This document shows positions 15,826-21,325 of a DNA stretch of 21,325 bases, piece by piece (the first letter of the stretch is position 1; the number at the start of each line of letters is the position of its first letter). The notes beneath the pieces were generated by a model. It was not told the DNA's origin and did no database searches. It worked only from the letters and a program-made list of their open reading frames with translations. A program made the translations under genes and the position numbers. The DNA comes from an uncultured Fimbriimonadales bacterium (GTDB lineage Bacteria; Armatimonadota; Fimbriimonadia; Fimbriimonadales; GBS-DC): the NCBI GenBank assembly GCA_937925775.1, contig CALAMM010000185.1:1-21325 (forward strand), written 5' to 3'.

Positions 15826-15831
15826 AGTGTA
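15826..15831 (-). promoter_or_regulatory. -10 element (TACACT) of thiL, leaderless type
   Basis: TACACT on the minus strand ends 6 nt before the thiL ATG, the shortest such spacing of the well-supported cases here. Confidence 0.5.
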
Positions 15832-15841
15832 CCGAATCAGG

Positions 15842-15847
15842 TAGAAT
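15842..15847 (+). promoter_or_regulatory. -10 element (TAGAAT) for the structured leader and exported PKD protein
   Basis: TAGAAT differs from the consensus by one base and would place the transcript start at about 15854, just where the folded region begins. It lies back to back with the thiL -10. Confidence 0.45.
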
Positions 15848-15853
15848 CCCTGT

Positions 15854-15958
15854 GGCGAGATGGCTGAGGTCGTCCAAGCGCGGGGCTTTCGCAGCGCGGA
15901 CGGCCCCGCCCACGCTCCGAATCGGAATGTGCGGACTATAGTCCTGTGCTAAGGGGTT
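15854..15958 (+). promoter_or_regulatory. Structured 5' leader RNA, unknown class
   Basis: Three hairpins follow one another before the ribosome site. The first is long: GGTCGTCC (15868-15875) pairs with GGACGGCC (15898-15905, one G-U), continuing past an AA bulge as GCGC (15878-15881) with GCGC (15894-15897); GGC (15862-15864) can close it with GCC (15908-15910). An alternative fold pairs GCGGGGC (15880-15886) with GCCCCGC (15903-15909). The second joins CAC (15911-15913) to GTG (15929-15931) and TCCG (15916-15919) to CGGA (15923-15926). The third is GGAC-TATA-GTCC (15933-15944). AAGGGG before the start codon follows. It matches no riboswitch class I know by eye; it may be a regulatory leader or a stability element. 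Confidence 0.4.
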
Positions 15959-15964
15959 ATGACG

Positions 15965-16987
15965 ATGAAACATCTACTCTGGGTTGGAACATGCGCGGTT
16001 GGGCTGATGAGCCTCGCGGCGGCGGATGTCACCCTGTATGCGGGGCAGCCTGCTGAGCAATCGGGCATCACGCTCCGCAGCTGGGGTTCTGGAAGCATCG
16101 AGGATAGCACGGAGACAACCTTCGTCGGGAGCCGCTCGATGAAGGTGCTCACACGGGGGATGCTTTCGGGCGGCTGGATTATATTCGATACGCCGCGCGA
16201 CCTGCGTGCCGACTTGAACGCGCCCGATAAGGTAATTCGGTTCACGCTACGGTTTCCCACCACAAGTGGCGCGGTGGGCGGCGGCGGGGCAGGCGGTCCC
16301 GCGGCGCCAGGAGGGCAAGGCGGGTTGGCAGGGCCAGGCGGTGCGCCACGAGGCGGACCTGGTTTCGGCGGCGATTTAGGCGGCGGACCCCAAGCCCCTG
16401 GCGGATTCAGCGGCGGACCAGCCGCAGGTGGCGGGCAGACCACGACGCCTACCTTGCGCCAACTGCGCCTCGTGTTCGAAACCAGCGACGGCAAACGCAC
16501 AGAGACGCTCCTTCCCCTGCAGAATCTGCGCACGGACGAATCGGGCTGGCAATCGGTCAGCCTACCGCTCAGCGCCATCCCCGAACTGCGCAGCACCAAC
16601 GGGCAACTCACGAAGCTGGGGCTGTTCGGCGACGCTGCGGGCGTCTTCTACATCGGCGAAATCCGCACCCTCTCCGAGACGGGGCCCCTGCAGGGCTATA
16701 TCGCCGTGCAAAACGCTTTCGGCTCCGTGTTCACCTCGCGCAGCCAGTCGCAGCTGAGCATCGCGTCGGGCGATGAACTCACCTTTTTCGGCGTCGCTGA
16801 GGGCGTCAGCATCCCGGTGGAGTATCGCTGGAGCTTCGGCGATGACCCCTCACAGGTGGATGGCGTCGGCAATGTCGTGCGACGGCGGTTCCCGAAACGC
16901 GGCGTGTATACCGTGCACCTCACAATCGTGGACCCCTACGGCCATCGTCCGCCTGCCACCGCCAAAATCGAGATTCGGGTGAACTGA
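15965..16987 (+). CDS. Exported protein with Gly/Pro-rich insert and C-terminal PKD-like domain
   Basis: Function unknown. From ATG 15965 the protein has 340 residues. The signal peptide (MKHLLWVGTCAVGLMSLAAA) is followed by a beta-sandwich of the carbohydrate-binding/jelly-roll look. This sandwich is split by a low-complexity Gly/Pro/Ala tract at about residues 102-159 and resumes with LRQLRLVFET and GLFGDAAGVFYIGEI. A PKD-type Ig fold ends the protein (about 265-338), marked by YRWSFGDD and GVYTVHLTIVDPYG. The second of two nearby ATGs is chosen because AAGGGG (15951-15956) sits 8 nt before it; the first ATG (15959) would add two residues. Such proteins are usually cell-surface or extracellular. 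It is followed after 2 bp by hisI, so the two are probably co-transcribed although functionally unrelated. Confidence 0.8.
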   Translation: MKHLLWVGTCAVGLMSLAAADVTLYAGQPAEQSGITLRSWGSGSIEDSTETTFVGSRSMKVLTRGMLSGGWIIFDTPRDLRADLNAPDKVIRFTLRFPTTSGAVGGGGAGGPAAPGGQGGLAGPGGAPRGGPGFGGDLGGGPQAPGGFSGGPAAGGGQTTTPTLRQLRLVFETSDGKRTETLLPLQNLRTDESGWQSVSLPLSAIPELRSTNGQLTKLGLFGDAAGVFYIGEIRTLSETGPLQGYIAVQNAFGSVFTSRSQSQLSIASGDELTFFGVAEGVSIPVEYRWSFGDDPSQVDGVGNVVRRRFPKRGVYTVHLTIVDPYGHRPPATAKIEIRVN

Positions 16988-16989
16988 CG

Positions 16990-17367
16990 ATGGAGTGGAT
17001 CGACACGCTAAAGTACGACGCGAACGGTCTCGTGCCTGCCATCGTTCAGGACGCCCAGAACGGACAGGTGCTGATGCTCGCCTATATGAATCGGGAGTCG
17101 CTGCGCCGCACGGTGGAGACAGGGTTATGCACCTACTGGAGCCGTTCGCGTCAGCAGTTCTGGGTCAAAGGCGAGACCAGCGGGCATGTGCAGCGGGTGA
17201 AGCGAATACTGGTGGATTGCGATGCCGACGCGGTGCTGATCCAGGTAGAGCAGGTCGGCGTCGCGTGCCACACAGGGCATCGGAGCTGCTTTTTCCGCGA
17301 GGCTGAAGGTAGCATGCTGGTGGAAATCGAGCCTGTGTTGATCGACCCAGAGTCGGTTTACGGGTGA
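16990..17367 (+). CDS. hisI: Phosphoribosyl-AMP cyclohydrolase
   Basis: Opens the purine ring of phosphoribosyl-AMP in the third step of histidine synthesis. The protein has 125 residues, the stand-alone cyclohydrolase without the HisE pyrophosphatase half. Signature segments are VLMLAYMNRESL (27-38), TYWSRSRQQFWVKGETSGH (48-66), the metal site DCDAD (76-80) and ACHTGHRSCFF (92-102); Cys77, Cys93 and Cys100 are the expected zinc ligands. The start is an ATG 2 bp after the stop of the exported protein gene, with GGGTGA about 8 nt upstream overlapping that gene's end. No other his gene is in the window. Confidence 0.96.
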   Translation: MEWIDTLKYDANGLVPAIVQDAQNGQVLMLAYMNRESLRRTVETGLCTYWSRSRQQFWVKGETSGHVQRVKRILVDCDADAVLIQVEQVGVACHTGHRSCFFREAEGSMLVEIEPVLIDPESVYG

Positions 17368-17393
17368 AGGCGTCCGCCGACGGCACAGCGCAT

Positions 17394-18059
17394 CTACCGC
17401 GCAGTGCCGCGCATCACCCGCGCGAGCTGCTTTTCGTGTTGCGGCGGGGTCAGCGCGATAACTGTGTCGCCCGGCTGCAGAATCAGGTTCGCCAGCCCCA
17501 GCGTGAGCTGCCCGTTGCGCACCACCGCCGCCAGCAAAGTCTGGGGTGGGAGCGCAATCTCGCCGATGCTCTTACCTGCTACAGGCGATTCAGGGGTCAC
17601 CTCCGCTTCAATCACCTCGATGTTGCCCCGCATAATCGCGCCGATAGGCAGTACCTCGCCGTATTCCACTTCCTGCTCAAGGATGTTGAAAATGAAGCGC
17701 GTGCTACAGACCGTTTCGTGGATGCCGAGGCGGAAAAAGAGCGGTTCGTGGCGAGGGTCACGCACAATCGCTAACACCCGCTTGACCTTGAAAAAGTTCT
17801 GCGCCAACTGGCTGATGATGAGATTGTCTTCATCGTCGCCGGTAGCAGCGACCACCACATTCGCGCGTCGCGCCCCCGCTTCGTTCAACACGCGCACTTC
17901 GCAGGCATCGCCGTACATCACACGCTCGCCCAGAGCATCGGCTAACTCCATCGCCCGTTTGCGATTCTTCTCGATGAGCAGTACCTCGTAGCCGTGTTGA
18001 TGCAACGCTTTCGTCAAATGATAACCGATATCGCCGCCACCCGCGATGATGACATACAT
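17394..18059 (-). CDS. trkA: TrkA-family potassium channel/transporter regulatory subunit (RCK_N + RCK_C)
   Basis: A cytoplasmic gating subunit that binds NAD(H) or adenine nucleotides and controls a Trk/Ktr-type potassium transporter. The protein has 221 residues. The RCK_N Rossmann domain (1-~120) begins with IIAGGGDIGYHL (G-x-G-x-x-G) and carries the acidic end of strand 2 (LLIEKN), GDA at 50-52 and VVAATGDDEDNLI. The TrkA_C domain (~140-215) includes AGKSIGEIALPP and LILQPGDTVIALTPP. ATG 18059 is chosen over an extension to 18125 because the Rossmann strand starts there and a TATAAT lies 10 nt upstream. No TrkH/KtrB membrane partner is in the window. It is convergent with hisI. Confidence 0.93.
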   Translation of the reverse strand: MYVIIAGGGDIGYHLTKALHQHGYEVLLIEKNRKRAMELADALGERVMYGDACEVRVLNEAGARRANVVVAATGDDEDNLIISQLAQNFFKVKRVLAIVRDPRHEPLFFRLGIHETVCSTRFIFNILEQEVEYGEVLPIGAIMRGNIEVIEAEVTPESPVAGKSIGEIALPPQTLLAAVVRNGQLTLGLANLILQPGDTVIALTPPQHEKQLARVMRGTAR

Positions 18060-18069
18060 AGCGACTTGT

Positions 18070-18098
18070 ATTATACCTCCCTGACCTCCTCGTGGAAA
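18070..18098 (-). promoter_or_regulatory. Promoter of trkA, leaderless type
   Basis: A perfect TATAAT (18070-18075, minus strand) ends 10 nt before the trkA ATG. TTTCCA (18093-18098) lies exactly 17 nt further up and matches four of six -35 bases. There is no SD between the -10 and the start codon. Confidence 0.6.
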
Positions 18099-18169
18099 GC
18101 GTCCAAACGGCAGGGATCCTGCCAAAAGCGATGCATAAGTAGGTTATTGAAGCGTTTCAACGGCTTGGT

Positions 18170-18251
18170 CGGCGGGGACGCGGGCGCGATGCTTAGGCGC
18201 GATGTCGGGAATGGCGTCGCGCCTAAGCATTTTTATCGGCGGGAACGCCGA
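18170..18251. repeat. Pair of TCGGCGGGRACGC repeats flanking a long hairpin
   Basis: TCGGCGGGGACGC (18170-18182) and TCGGCGGGAACGC (18236-18248) are near-identical direct repeats, one base apart in sequence, on either side of the 46-bp hairpin at 18189-18234. The right copy extends into a perfect small palindrome, TCGGCG-GGAA-CGCCGA (18236-18251), which directly follows the stop of the minus-strand ornithine cyclodeaminase gene. A related core lies at 5438-5449. The unit looks like a REP-type intergenic repeat. Confidence 0.5.
18189..18234 (+). terminator. Strong terminator-like hairpin reading on the plus strand
   Basis: A 16-bp stem (18189-18204 with 18215-18230, one G-T pair), a 10-nt loop, and a TTTTT tail at 18230-18234. 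The form is that of an intrinsic terminator for plus-strand transcription, but the flanking genes (trkA and ornithine cyclodeaminase) are both on the minus strand, where no U-tract follows the hairpin. It may stop antisense transcripts or simply be part of a repeat. Confidence 0.5.
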
Positions 18252-19487
18252 CTAACCTTTCCGAAACGGCTCCACAAGGTGCAGCGCCAGCTCCTTCATA
18301 AAAAAGTGGCAGTCGGTTACGATGGGGAAGGTCTGGTGCGTGCCGCGGTCGGTGAGTTTAATCACCGTGTCGGCGTCGTTGTCCACGCAGAACACGCGCA
18401 CGGACGCGGGGAGCATATTGCCTGTCGCGACGGAGTGCAGCGTGGTCGCGACCATAATCGCAACGCCGACTCCGGGAATGTGTGCCCGCATCGCGTCCTG
18501 CGCTTCCAGCACATCGGTAATCACTTCGGGCAACGGTCCATCGTCGCGAATGCTGCCTGCCAGCACGAAGGGCACATTGTGCTTGATGCAGGTATACATT
18601 ACGCCCTTGGTCAGCACGCCTTGCTCCACTGCTTGTTTCAGTCCGCCGAGCATGCGGATTTTATTGATGGCGCGGATGTGGTGCTGATGTCCGTGCGCTA
18701 CGGGTGCGCCCAGATCGAGCGACACGCCGAGCGAGGTGCCGTAGAGGGCGGCTTCGATATCGTGGGCGGCGAGCGCGTTCCCTGCAAACAGCACATCGAT
18801 CCAGCCGTTGCGGAGGAGCTGCTCTAAGTATGGCCCAGCGCCTGTGTGGATAATTGCGGGGCCGCCGACGAACAGCACCTTCTCGCCGCGGGCTTTCGCT
18901 TTACGCACCTCGTCCGCGACGCCGCGCACGGCGCGCTCTTTGGGTTTCTCTGAAGACACATCGCTGCCCATGAAGGCGAACACGGAGGTCGGGTCGCGCC
19001 GTTCGGGGGGCGTGACGCGGATACCCTCGTGTCCCACCACAATCAGGTCGCCCTGCTTGACCCGCGCCATCGGCACGGTCGCCGCTCGCCACTTGCCCTC
19101 CTCTTGCCAAACGCGGATCCCGCAGTCCATCTCAATGTTCTCCACCGGCACCCAGCGATGATGCACGCGCACGAAAGTCTCCAGATTCGTGGTGGAGTAG
19201 AAGTCTTCGGGGAACACGCCGTCTTTAGGTGCAGGCTCCAGATGGGCGTCCTCATGGGAGAAGTACGCGCCGTGCTGCTGCACTTCCTCCAGCACGCGCT
19301 CCAACAGCTCCTCCGTGTCCGCCTCGACCTGAATGTCGAACTGGCTAATCTCGGTGCGCGTGTGTCCGATTTTCGCGTGGCGCACCTCGTAGCGCACGCC
19401 CTCATACGACGAGAGAATGTCCAGCACTTTGGACAGCGTGAGCGAGTCGATAACATGCCCTTCCAAATGGATTATTTCCGACGCCAT
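18252..19487 (-). CDS. Ornithine cyclodeaminase, archaeal type (TIGR00300 / LOR-SDH family)
   Basis: This family (archaeal ornithine cyclodeaminases, and the C-terminal half of cyanobacterial AgrE/ArgZ) converts ornithine to proline plus ammonia using bound NAD; older databases call it LOR/SDH bifunctional enzyme. The protein has 411 residues. The N-terminal LOR-SDH domain (about 1-180) has IIHLEGHVIDSLTLSKVLD and CGIRVW. The C-terminal nucleotide-binding part shows VLFVGGPAIIHTGAGPYL, LFAGNALAAHDIE, GTSLGVSLD, GHQHHIRAINKIR, FVLAGSIRDDGPLPEV and a late FCVDNDADTVIKLTDRG. ATG 19487 is preceded by GAGGAGG with a 10-nt gap; the TTG at 19496 is too close to that site. It follows aspA by 30 bp and is probably in its operon. 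The family is firm; ornithine as substrate is from family knowledge. Confidence 0.85.
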   Translation of the reverse strand: MASEIIHLEGHVIDSLTLSKVLDILSSYEGVRYEVRHAKIGHTRTEISQFDIQVEADTEELLERVLEEVQQHGAYFSHEDAHLEPAPKDGVFPEDFYSTTNLETFVRVHHRWVPVENIEMDCGIRVWQEEGKWRAATVPMARVKQGDLIVVGHEGIRVTPPERRDPTSVFAFMGSDVSSEKPKERAVRGVADEVRKAKARGEKVLFVGGPAIIHTGAGPYLEQLLRNGWIDVLFAGNALAAHDIEAALYGTSLGVSLDLGAPVAHGHQHHIRAINKIRMLGGLKQAVEQGVLTKGVMYTCIKHNVPFVLAGSIRDDGPLPEVITDVLEAQDAMRAHIPGVGVAIMVATTLHSVATGNMLPASVRVFCVDNDADTVIKLTDRGTHQTFPIVTDCHFFMKELALHLVEPFRKG

Positions 19488-19517
19488 CGTCTGCAAGCCT
19501 CCTCAAAAAGGGTTCGC

Positions 19518-20921
19518 TCAAGTGGTTTTGCCGGGGATGCCGGGCTCGGTCATCTTGAACGGGTCAAAGACCTCCTTGATTTGCTCTTCGGTGAGCAGGT
19601 TACGCTCGCGCACGATGTCGATGACGGAGCGTCCCTCCCGCAGGGCTTGCTTGACCACTTCGGCGGCGGTGGCGTATCCCACATAGGGGTTCAGCGCGGT
19701 AGCGAGGCTCGGACTTGTCTCGGCGTACCAGCGACACTTCTCCTCGTTCGCCACGATCCCGCGCACGCATCGCTCATCGAGCTGGCGCATCATGTTCGTC
19801 ATGATTTGAATCGAGAACACGGCGTTGTACGCCATAACGGGCATCATCACATTCAGCTCCAGTTGCCCTGCTTGCACGGCGTAGTCGATAGTGGTGGCGT
19901 TGCCGAGAACTTGGAAGCAGACCATGTTCGCCATTTCGGGGATGCTGGGGTTCACCTTGCCGGGCATGATGCTGCTGCCGGGTTGCACGGCGGGGAGGGT
20001 GATTTCGGCGAAGCCCGTGAGCGGTCCCGACGAGAGCAGGCGCAAGTCGTTCACGATGCGGGTTAGCTCCAGGGCGAGCGTGCGTAGCGCGGAGCCGACG
20101 AGCTGGATAGGCATCTGGCTTTGCATTGCTTCGCGCAGATCCTCGGCGGGTCGGAAGGGGATGCCCGTCCACTCGCGTAGCAACTCCACCACGCGGAAAC
20201 GGTATTGCGGGTGGGTGTTCAGCCCTGTGCCGACCGCGCTGCCCCCGATACCGAGTTCTTCGACGGCTTCCGCTGCGAACTCCAGCACGCGCCGACACTT
20301 GCGCAGCGTCGCTGCGTACGCGGCGAACTCCTGCCCCAGCCGAATGGGCACGGCGTCCTGCAAGTGCGTGCGCCCGGACTTGAGTACATGGTCGAACTCC
20401 CTGCCTTTTTGCGCGAAAGCCTCCGTTAGCGCGTCCAACGCAGGGAATAGGTCGCGTAGCGCGAGGCGGGTGGCGATGCGCATCGCCGTCGGGAAGGTGT
20501 CGTTGGTCGACTGTCCGAAGTTCGGGTGGTCGTTCGGGTTCACCAACTTGTAATCGCCCTTCTGACCGCCCAAGATTTCGATGGCGCGGTTTGCCAGCAC
20601 CTCGTTCACATTCATATGGAACGAAGTGCCTGCGCCCTGATGGAAGATGTCGGTCGGGAACTGGTCGCGCAGGTTGCCCTGCAGGATCTCGTCCGCCGCT
20701 TGGATAATCGCGCGCCCGATGTGCTCGGGCAGCAGTCCCAGTTCCGTGTTCGCCTGCGCCGCCGCTTTTTTGAGCAGCACATAGGCGTCAATCATCAGTG
20801 GGGGTTCCTGAATGCCGCTAATCGGGAAATTCTCCTGTGCCCGCAGGGTCTGCAAGCCCCAGTAGACCTCGGCGGGTAGTTCACGCTCGCCTAAAGCGTC
20901 GCGTTCGATTCGAATGCGCAT
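19518..20921 (-). CDS. aspA: Aspartate ammonia-lyase (aspartase)
   Basis: Reversibly splits L-aspartate to fumarate and ammonia. The protein has 467 residues (E. coli AspA has 478). The N-terminal IRIERDALGERELPAEVYWG, DQFPTDIFHQGAGTS, NPNDHPNFGQSTND, KSGRTHLQDAVP and the flexible signature loop GSSIMPGKVNPSIPE (residues 315-329) all belong to the fumarase/aspartase superfamily. DALGERELP, GQEFAAYAATL and CFQVLGNATT favour aspartase over class II fumarase, though fumarase activity cannot be ruled out. ATG 20921 is chosen: GGAGGG lies 7 nt before it, whereas the TTG at 20936 lies before that site. It is followed by the ornithine cyclodeaminase gene. The MITE-like element lies between its promoter and rpsN. 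Confidence 0.9.
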   Translation of the reverse strand: MRIRIERDALGERELPAEVYWGLQTLRAQENFPISGIQEPPLMIDAYVLLKKAAAQANTELGLLPEHIGRAIIQAADEILQGNLRDQFPTDIFHQGAGTSFHMNVNEVLANRAIEILGGQKGDYKLVNPNDHPNFGQSTNDTFPTAMRIATRLALRDLFPALDALTEAFAQKGREFDHVLKSGRTHLQDAVPIRLGQEFAAYAATLRKCRRVLEFAAEAVEELGIGGSAVGTGLNTHPQYRFRVVELLREWTGIPFRPAEDLREAMQSQMPIQLVGSALRTLALELTRIVNDLRLLSSGPLTGFAEITLPAVQPGSSIMPGKVNPSIPEMANMVCFQVLGNATTIDYAVQAGQLELNVMMPVMAYNAVFSIQIMTNMMRQLDERCVRGIVANEEKCRWYAETSPSLATALNPYVGYATAAEVVKQALREGRSVIDIVRERNLLTEEQIKEVFDPFKMTEPGIPGKTT

Positions 20922-20939
20922 ATGCAATCCCTCCAATAG

Positions 20940-20970
20940 AGTGTACCTGATGGCACAAAGGTGCAGACAA
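20940..20970 (-). promoter_or_regulatory. Candidate aspA promoter
   Basis: TACACT (20940-20945, minus strand) lies 18 nt before the aspA ATG, leaving room for the GGAGGG ribosome site. TTGTCT (20965-20970) is a possible -35 at a wide 19-nt spacing. Confidence 0.4.
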
Positions 20971-20978
20971 GGAAGCTT

Positions 20979-21189
20979 GAGGGTGTTCGGAAAATCGTCT
21001 TGGCAGAGTGCCCATCCATGGAACGCAGGTGCGCCCCTACGCCAATAACCAAGTAGGTGCAGGTACCCCCTCCTTTAGGTTCCCCCTGCAAGCAGGGGGA
21101 ACCAACTGAGAAAAATCGGTTCCCCCTTTTCAAGGGGGAACCTGCAGGAGGGGGTTCCCCATACAACAGGTGAATTTTCGAACACCCTC
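20979..21189. mobile_element. MITE-like element with terminal inverted repeats, non-coding
   Basis: The 314-bp gap between aspA and rpsN is mostly filled by a 211-bp unit bounded by inverted repeats. The left end (20979-20996) and the reverse complement of the right end (21172-21189) agree in 16 of 18 bases, both beginning GAGGGTGTTCG. The inside has no credible gene. It carries two perfect hairpins and an outer inverted repeat (separate entry). Its size, terminal repeats and lack of coding capacity fit a miniature inverted-repeat transposable element moved by an IS transposase elsewhere. GCT occurs near both outer edges but offset by one base on the left, so no clean target duplication is shown. 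Confidence 0.55.
21062..21158. repeat. Nested perfect hairpins inside the MITE-like element
   Basis: GGTTCCCCCTGC (21078-21089) and GCAGGGGGAACC (21092-21103) form a perfect 12-bp palindrome with a 2-nt centre. GGTTCCCCCTT (21118-21128) and AAGGGGGAACC (21132-21142) form a perfect 11-bp stem with a 3-nt loop. An outer arm, GGTACCCCCTCC (21062-21073), pairs with GGAGGGGGTTCC (21147-21158) except for one base. The shared GGTTCCCCCT core means the arms can also pair across each other. Confidence 0.8.
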
Positions 21190-21197
21190 GCTACCCC

Positions 21198-21226
21198 TTG
21201 AATTCCACGCACATAACGGGTATAAT
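21198..21226 (+). promoter_or_regulatory. rpsN promoter (TTGAAT, 17 nt, TATAAT)
   Basis: The best housekeeping-type promoter in the window: TTGAAT at 21198-21203, an exact 17-nt spacer, and a perfect TATAAT at 21221-21226. It lies 8 bp outside the right end of the MITE-like element and 24 nt before the ATG. GAGGCTGAGAG before the start may serve as a weak ribosome site. Confidence 0.7.
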
Positions 21227-21250
21227 ATCCGTTCGCTGAGGCTGAGAGTT

Positions 21251-21325
21251 ATGGCAACCACTGCATGGATCGAGAAGGCGAAACGGAAACCGAAGTTCAA
21301 GGTGCGCAAGGTGAACCGCTGCAGC
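21251..21325 (+). CDS. rpsN: 30S ribosomal protein S14, type Z (5' end only)
   Basis: Only the first 25 codons are in the window. WIEKAKRKPKFKVRKVNRC matches the basic N-terminus of the short, zinc-ribbon form of S14 (about 61 residues), and the Cys at residue 24 is where the first zinc ligand is expected. S14 binds 16S rRNA in the small-subunit head. In most bacteria this gene sits inside the spc operon after rplE, but here it is the first gene after its own promoter. Whether rpsH and other spc genes follow lies outside the window. Confidence 0.85.
   Translation, partial: MATTAWIEKAKRKPKFKVRKVNRCS

Noticed and set aside
14821..15860. TPP riboswitch for thiL
   Set aside because: No CTGAGA-type core is found in a fitting place, and the -10 lies 6 nt before the start codon, leaving no leader.
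15853..15940. Serine/leucine tRNA-like 5' half (GAGATGGCTGAGGTCGTCCAAGC)
   Set aside because: The D-arm resemblance is real, but there is no 7-nt anticodon loop, no T-arm with GGTTCGAATCC, and no matching acceptor stem or CCA end, so I treat it as an untranslated leader instead.
15949..16611. A long Pro-rich minus-strand ORF opposite the exported PKD protein
   Set aside because: It is the complement of the Gly-rich tract; the plus frame has the signal peptide and PKD domain.
18109..18123. GGCAGG-GAT-CCTGCC hairpin as a terminator
   Set aside because: The stem is only 6 bp and no T-tract follows on either strand.
20891..21166. A 91-codon minus-strand ORF across the aspA upstream region
   Set aside because: It runs through the inverted repeats and the aspA start, and its protein has no recognisable features; its openness comes from the GC-rich palindromes.

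Overview
The window is a stretch of bacterial chromosome, GC-rich and densely coded on both strands, made mostly of housekeeping and metabolic genes. I see no prophage, CRISPR array or intact insertion sequence. The gene mix suggests a free-living, probably diderm, respiring bacterium: GatCA, Complex I subunit N, a heptose-phosphate adenylyltransferase, a zinc-ribbon type S14, and a family 5 uracil-DNA glycosylase typical of thermophiles and actinobacteria. The overall look recalls deep-branching thermophile-associated phyla such as Armatimonadota, but this is an impression from protein style and was not tested.

Layout. (1) 2-2570, plus strand: the tail of a damaged superfamily 2 helicase, a family 5 uracil-DNA glycosylase, and an Asp-box sialidase-like protein. 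(2) 2576-5789, minus strand: gatC, gatA, a glutaminyl cyclase lipoprotein, and an rfaE2-type adenylyltransferase, closely packed and convergent with block 1. (3) 5874-10587, plus strand: a lone Mu gp29-like portal protein (DUF935), an aldehyde dehydrogenase, a YfcE-like phosphoesterase and dnaX. (4) 10616-13147, minus strand: a GufA/ZIP-type metal transporter and an unrecognised exported protein with beta-propeller-like character. (5) 13341-14831, plus strand: nuoN, overlapping thiL (14821-15819, minus) by 11 bp at the stop codons. (6) 15842-17367, plus strand: a strongly folded 5' leader, an exported PKD-type protein with a Gly/Pro-rich insert, then hisI. (7) 17394-20921, minus strand: trkA, and a probable aspA - ornithine cyclodeaminase operon that would release ammonia from aspartate and ornithine. 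(8) 20979-21189: a MITE-like element with terminal inverted repeats and internal hairpins. (9) 21251 to the end: the first 25 codons of rpsN (S14, type Z) behind its own good promoter.

Two themes run through the non-coding DNA. First, many genes have a -10 hexamer only about 6-10 nt before the start codon and no usable Shine-Dalgarno sequence (gatC, dnaX, nuoN, thiL, trkA, and probably the glutaminyl cyclase and the glycosylase), so leaderless transcription looks common. Other genes (portal, aldehyde dehydrogenase, phosphoesterase, aspA, ornithine cyclodeaminase, gatA) have clear GGAGG-type sites. Second, several gaps hold GC-rich hairpins, including a TCGGCGGGRACGC motif family. The least explained items are the orphan portal gene, the folded leader at 15854-15958, and the palindromic element before rpsN.
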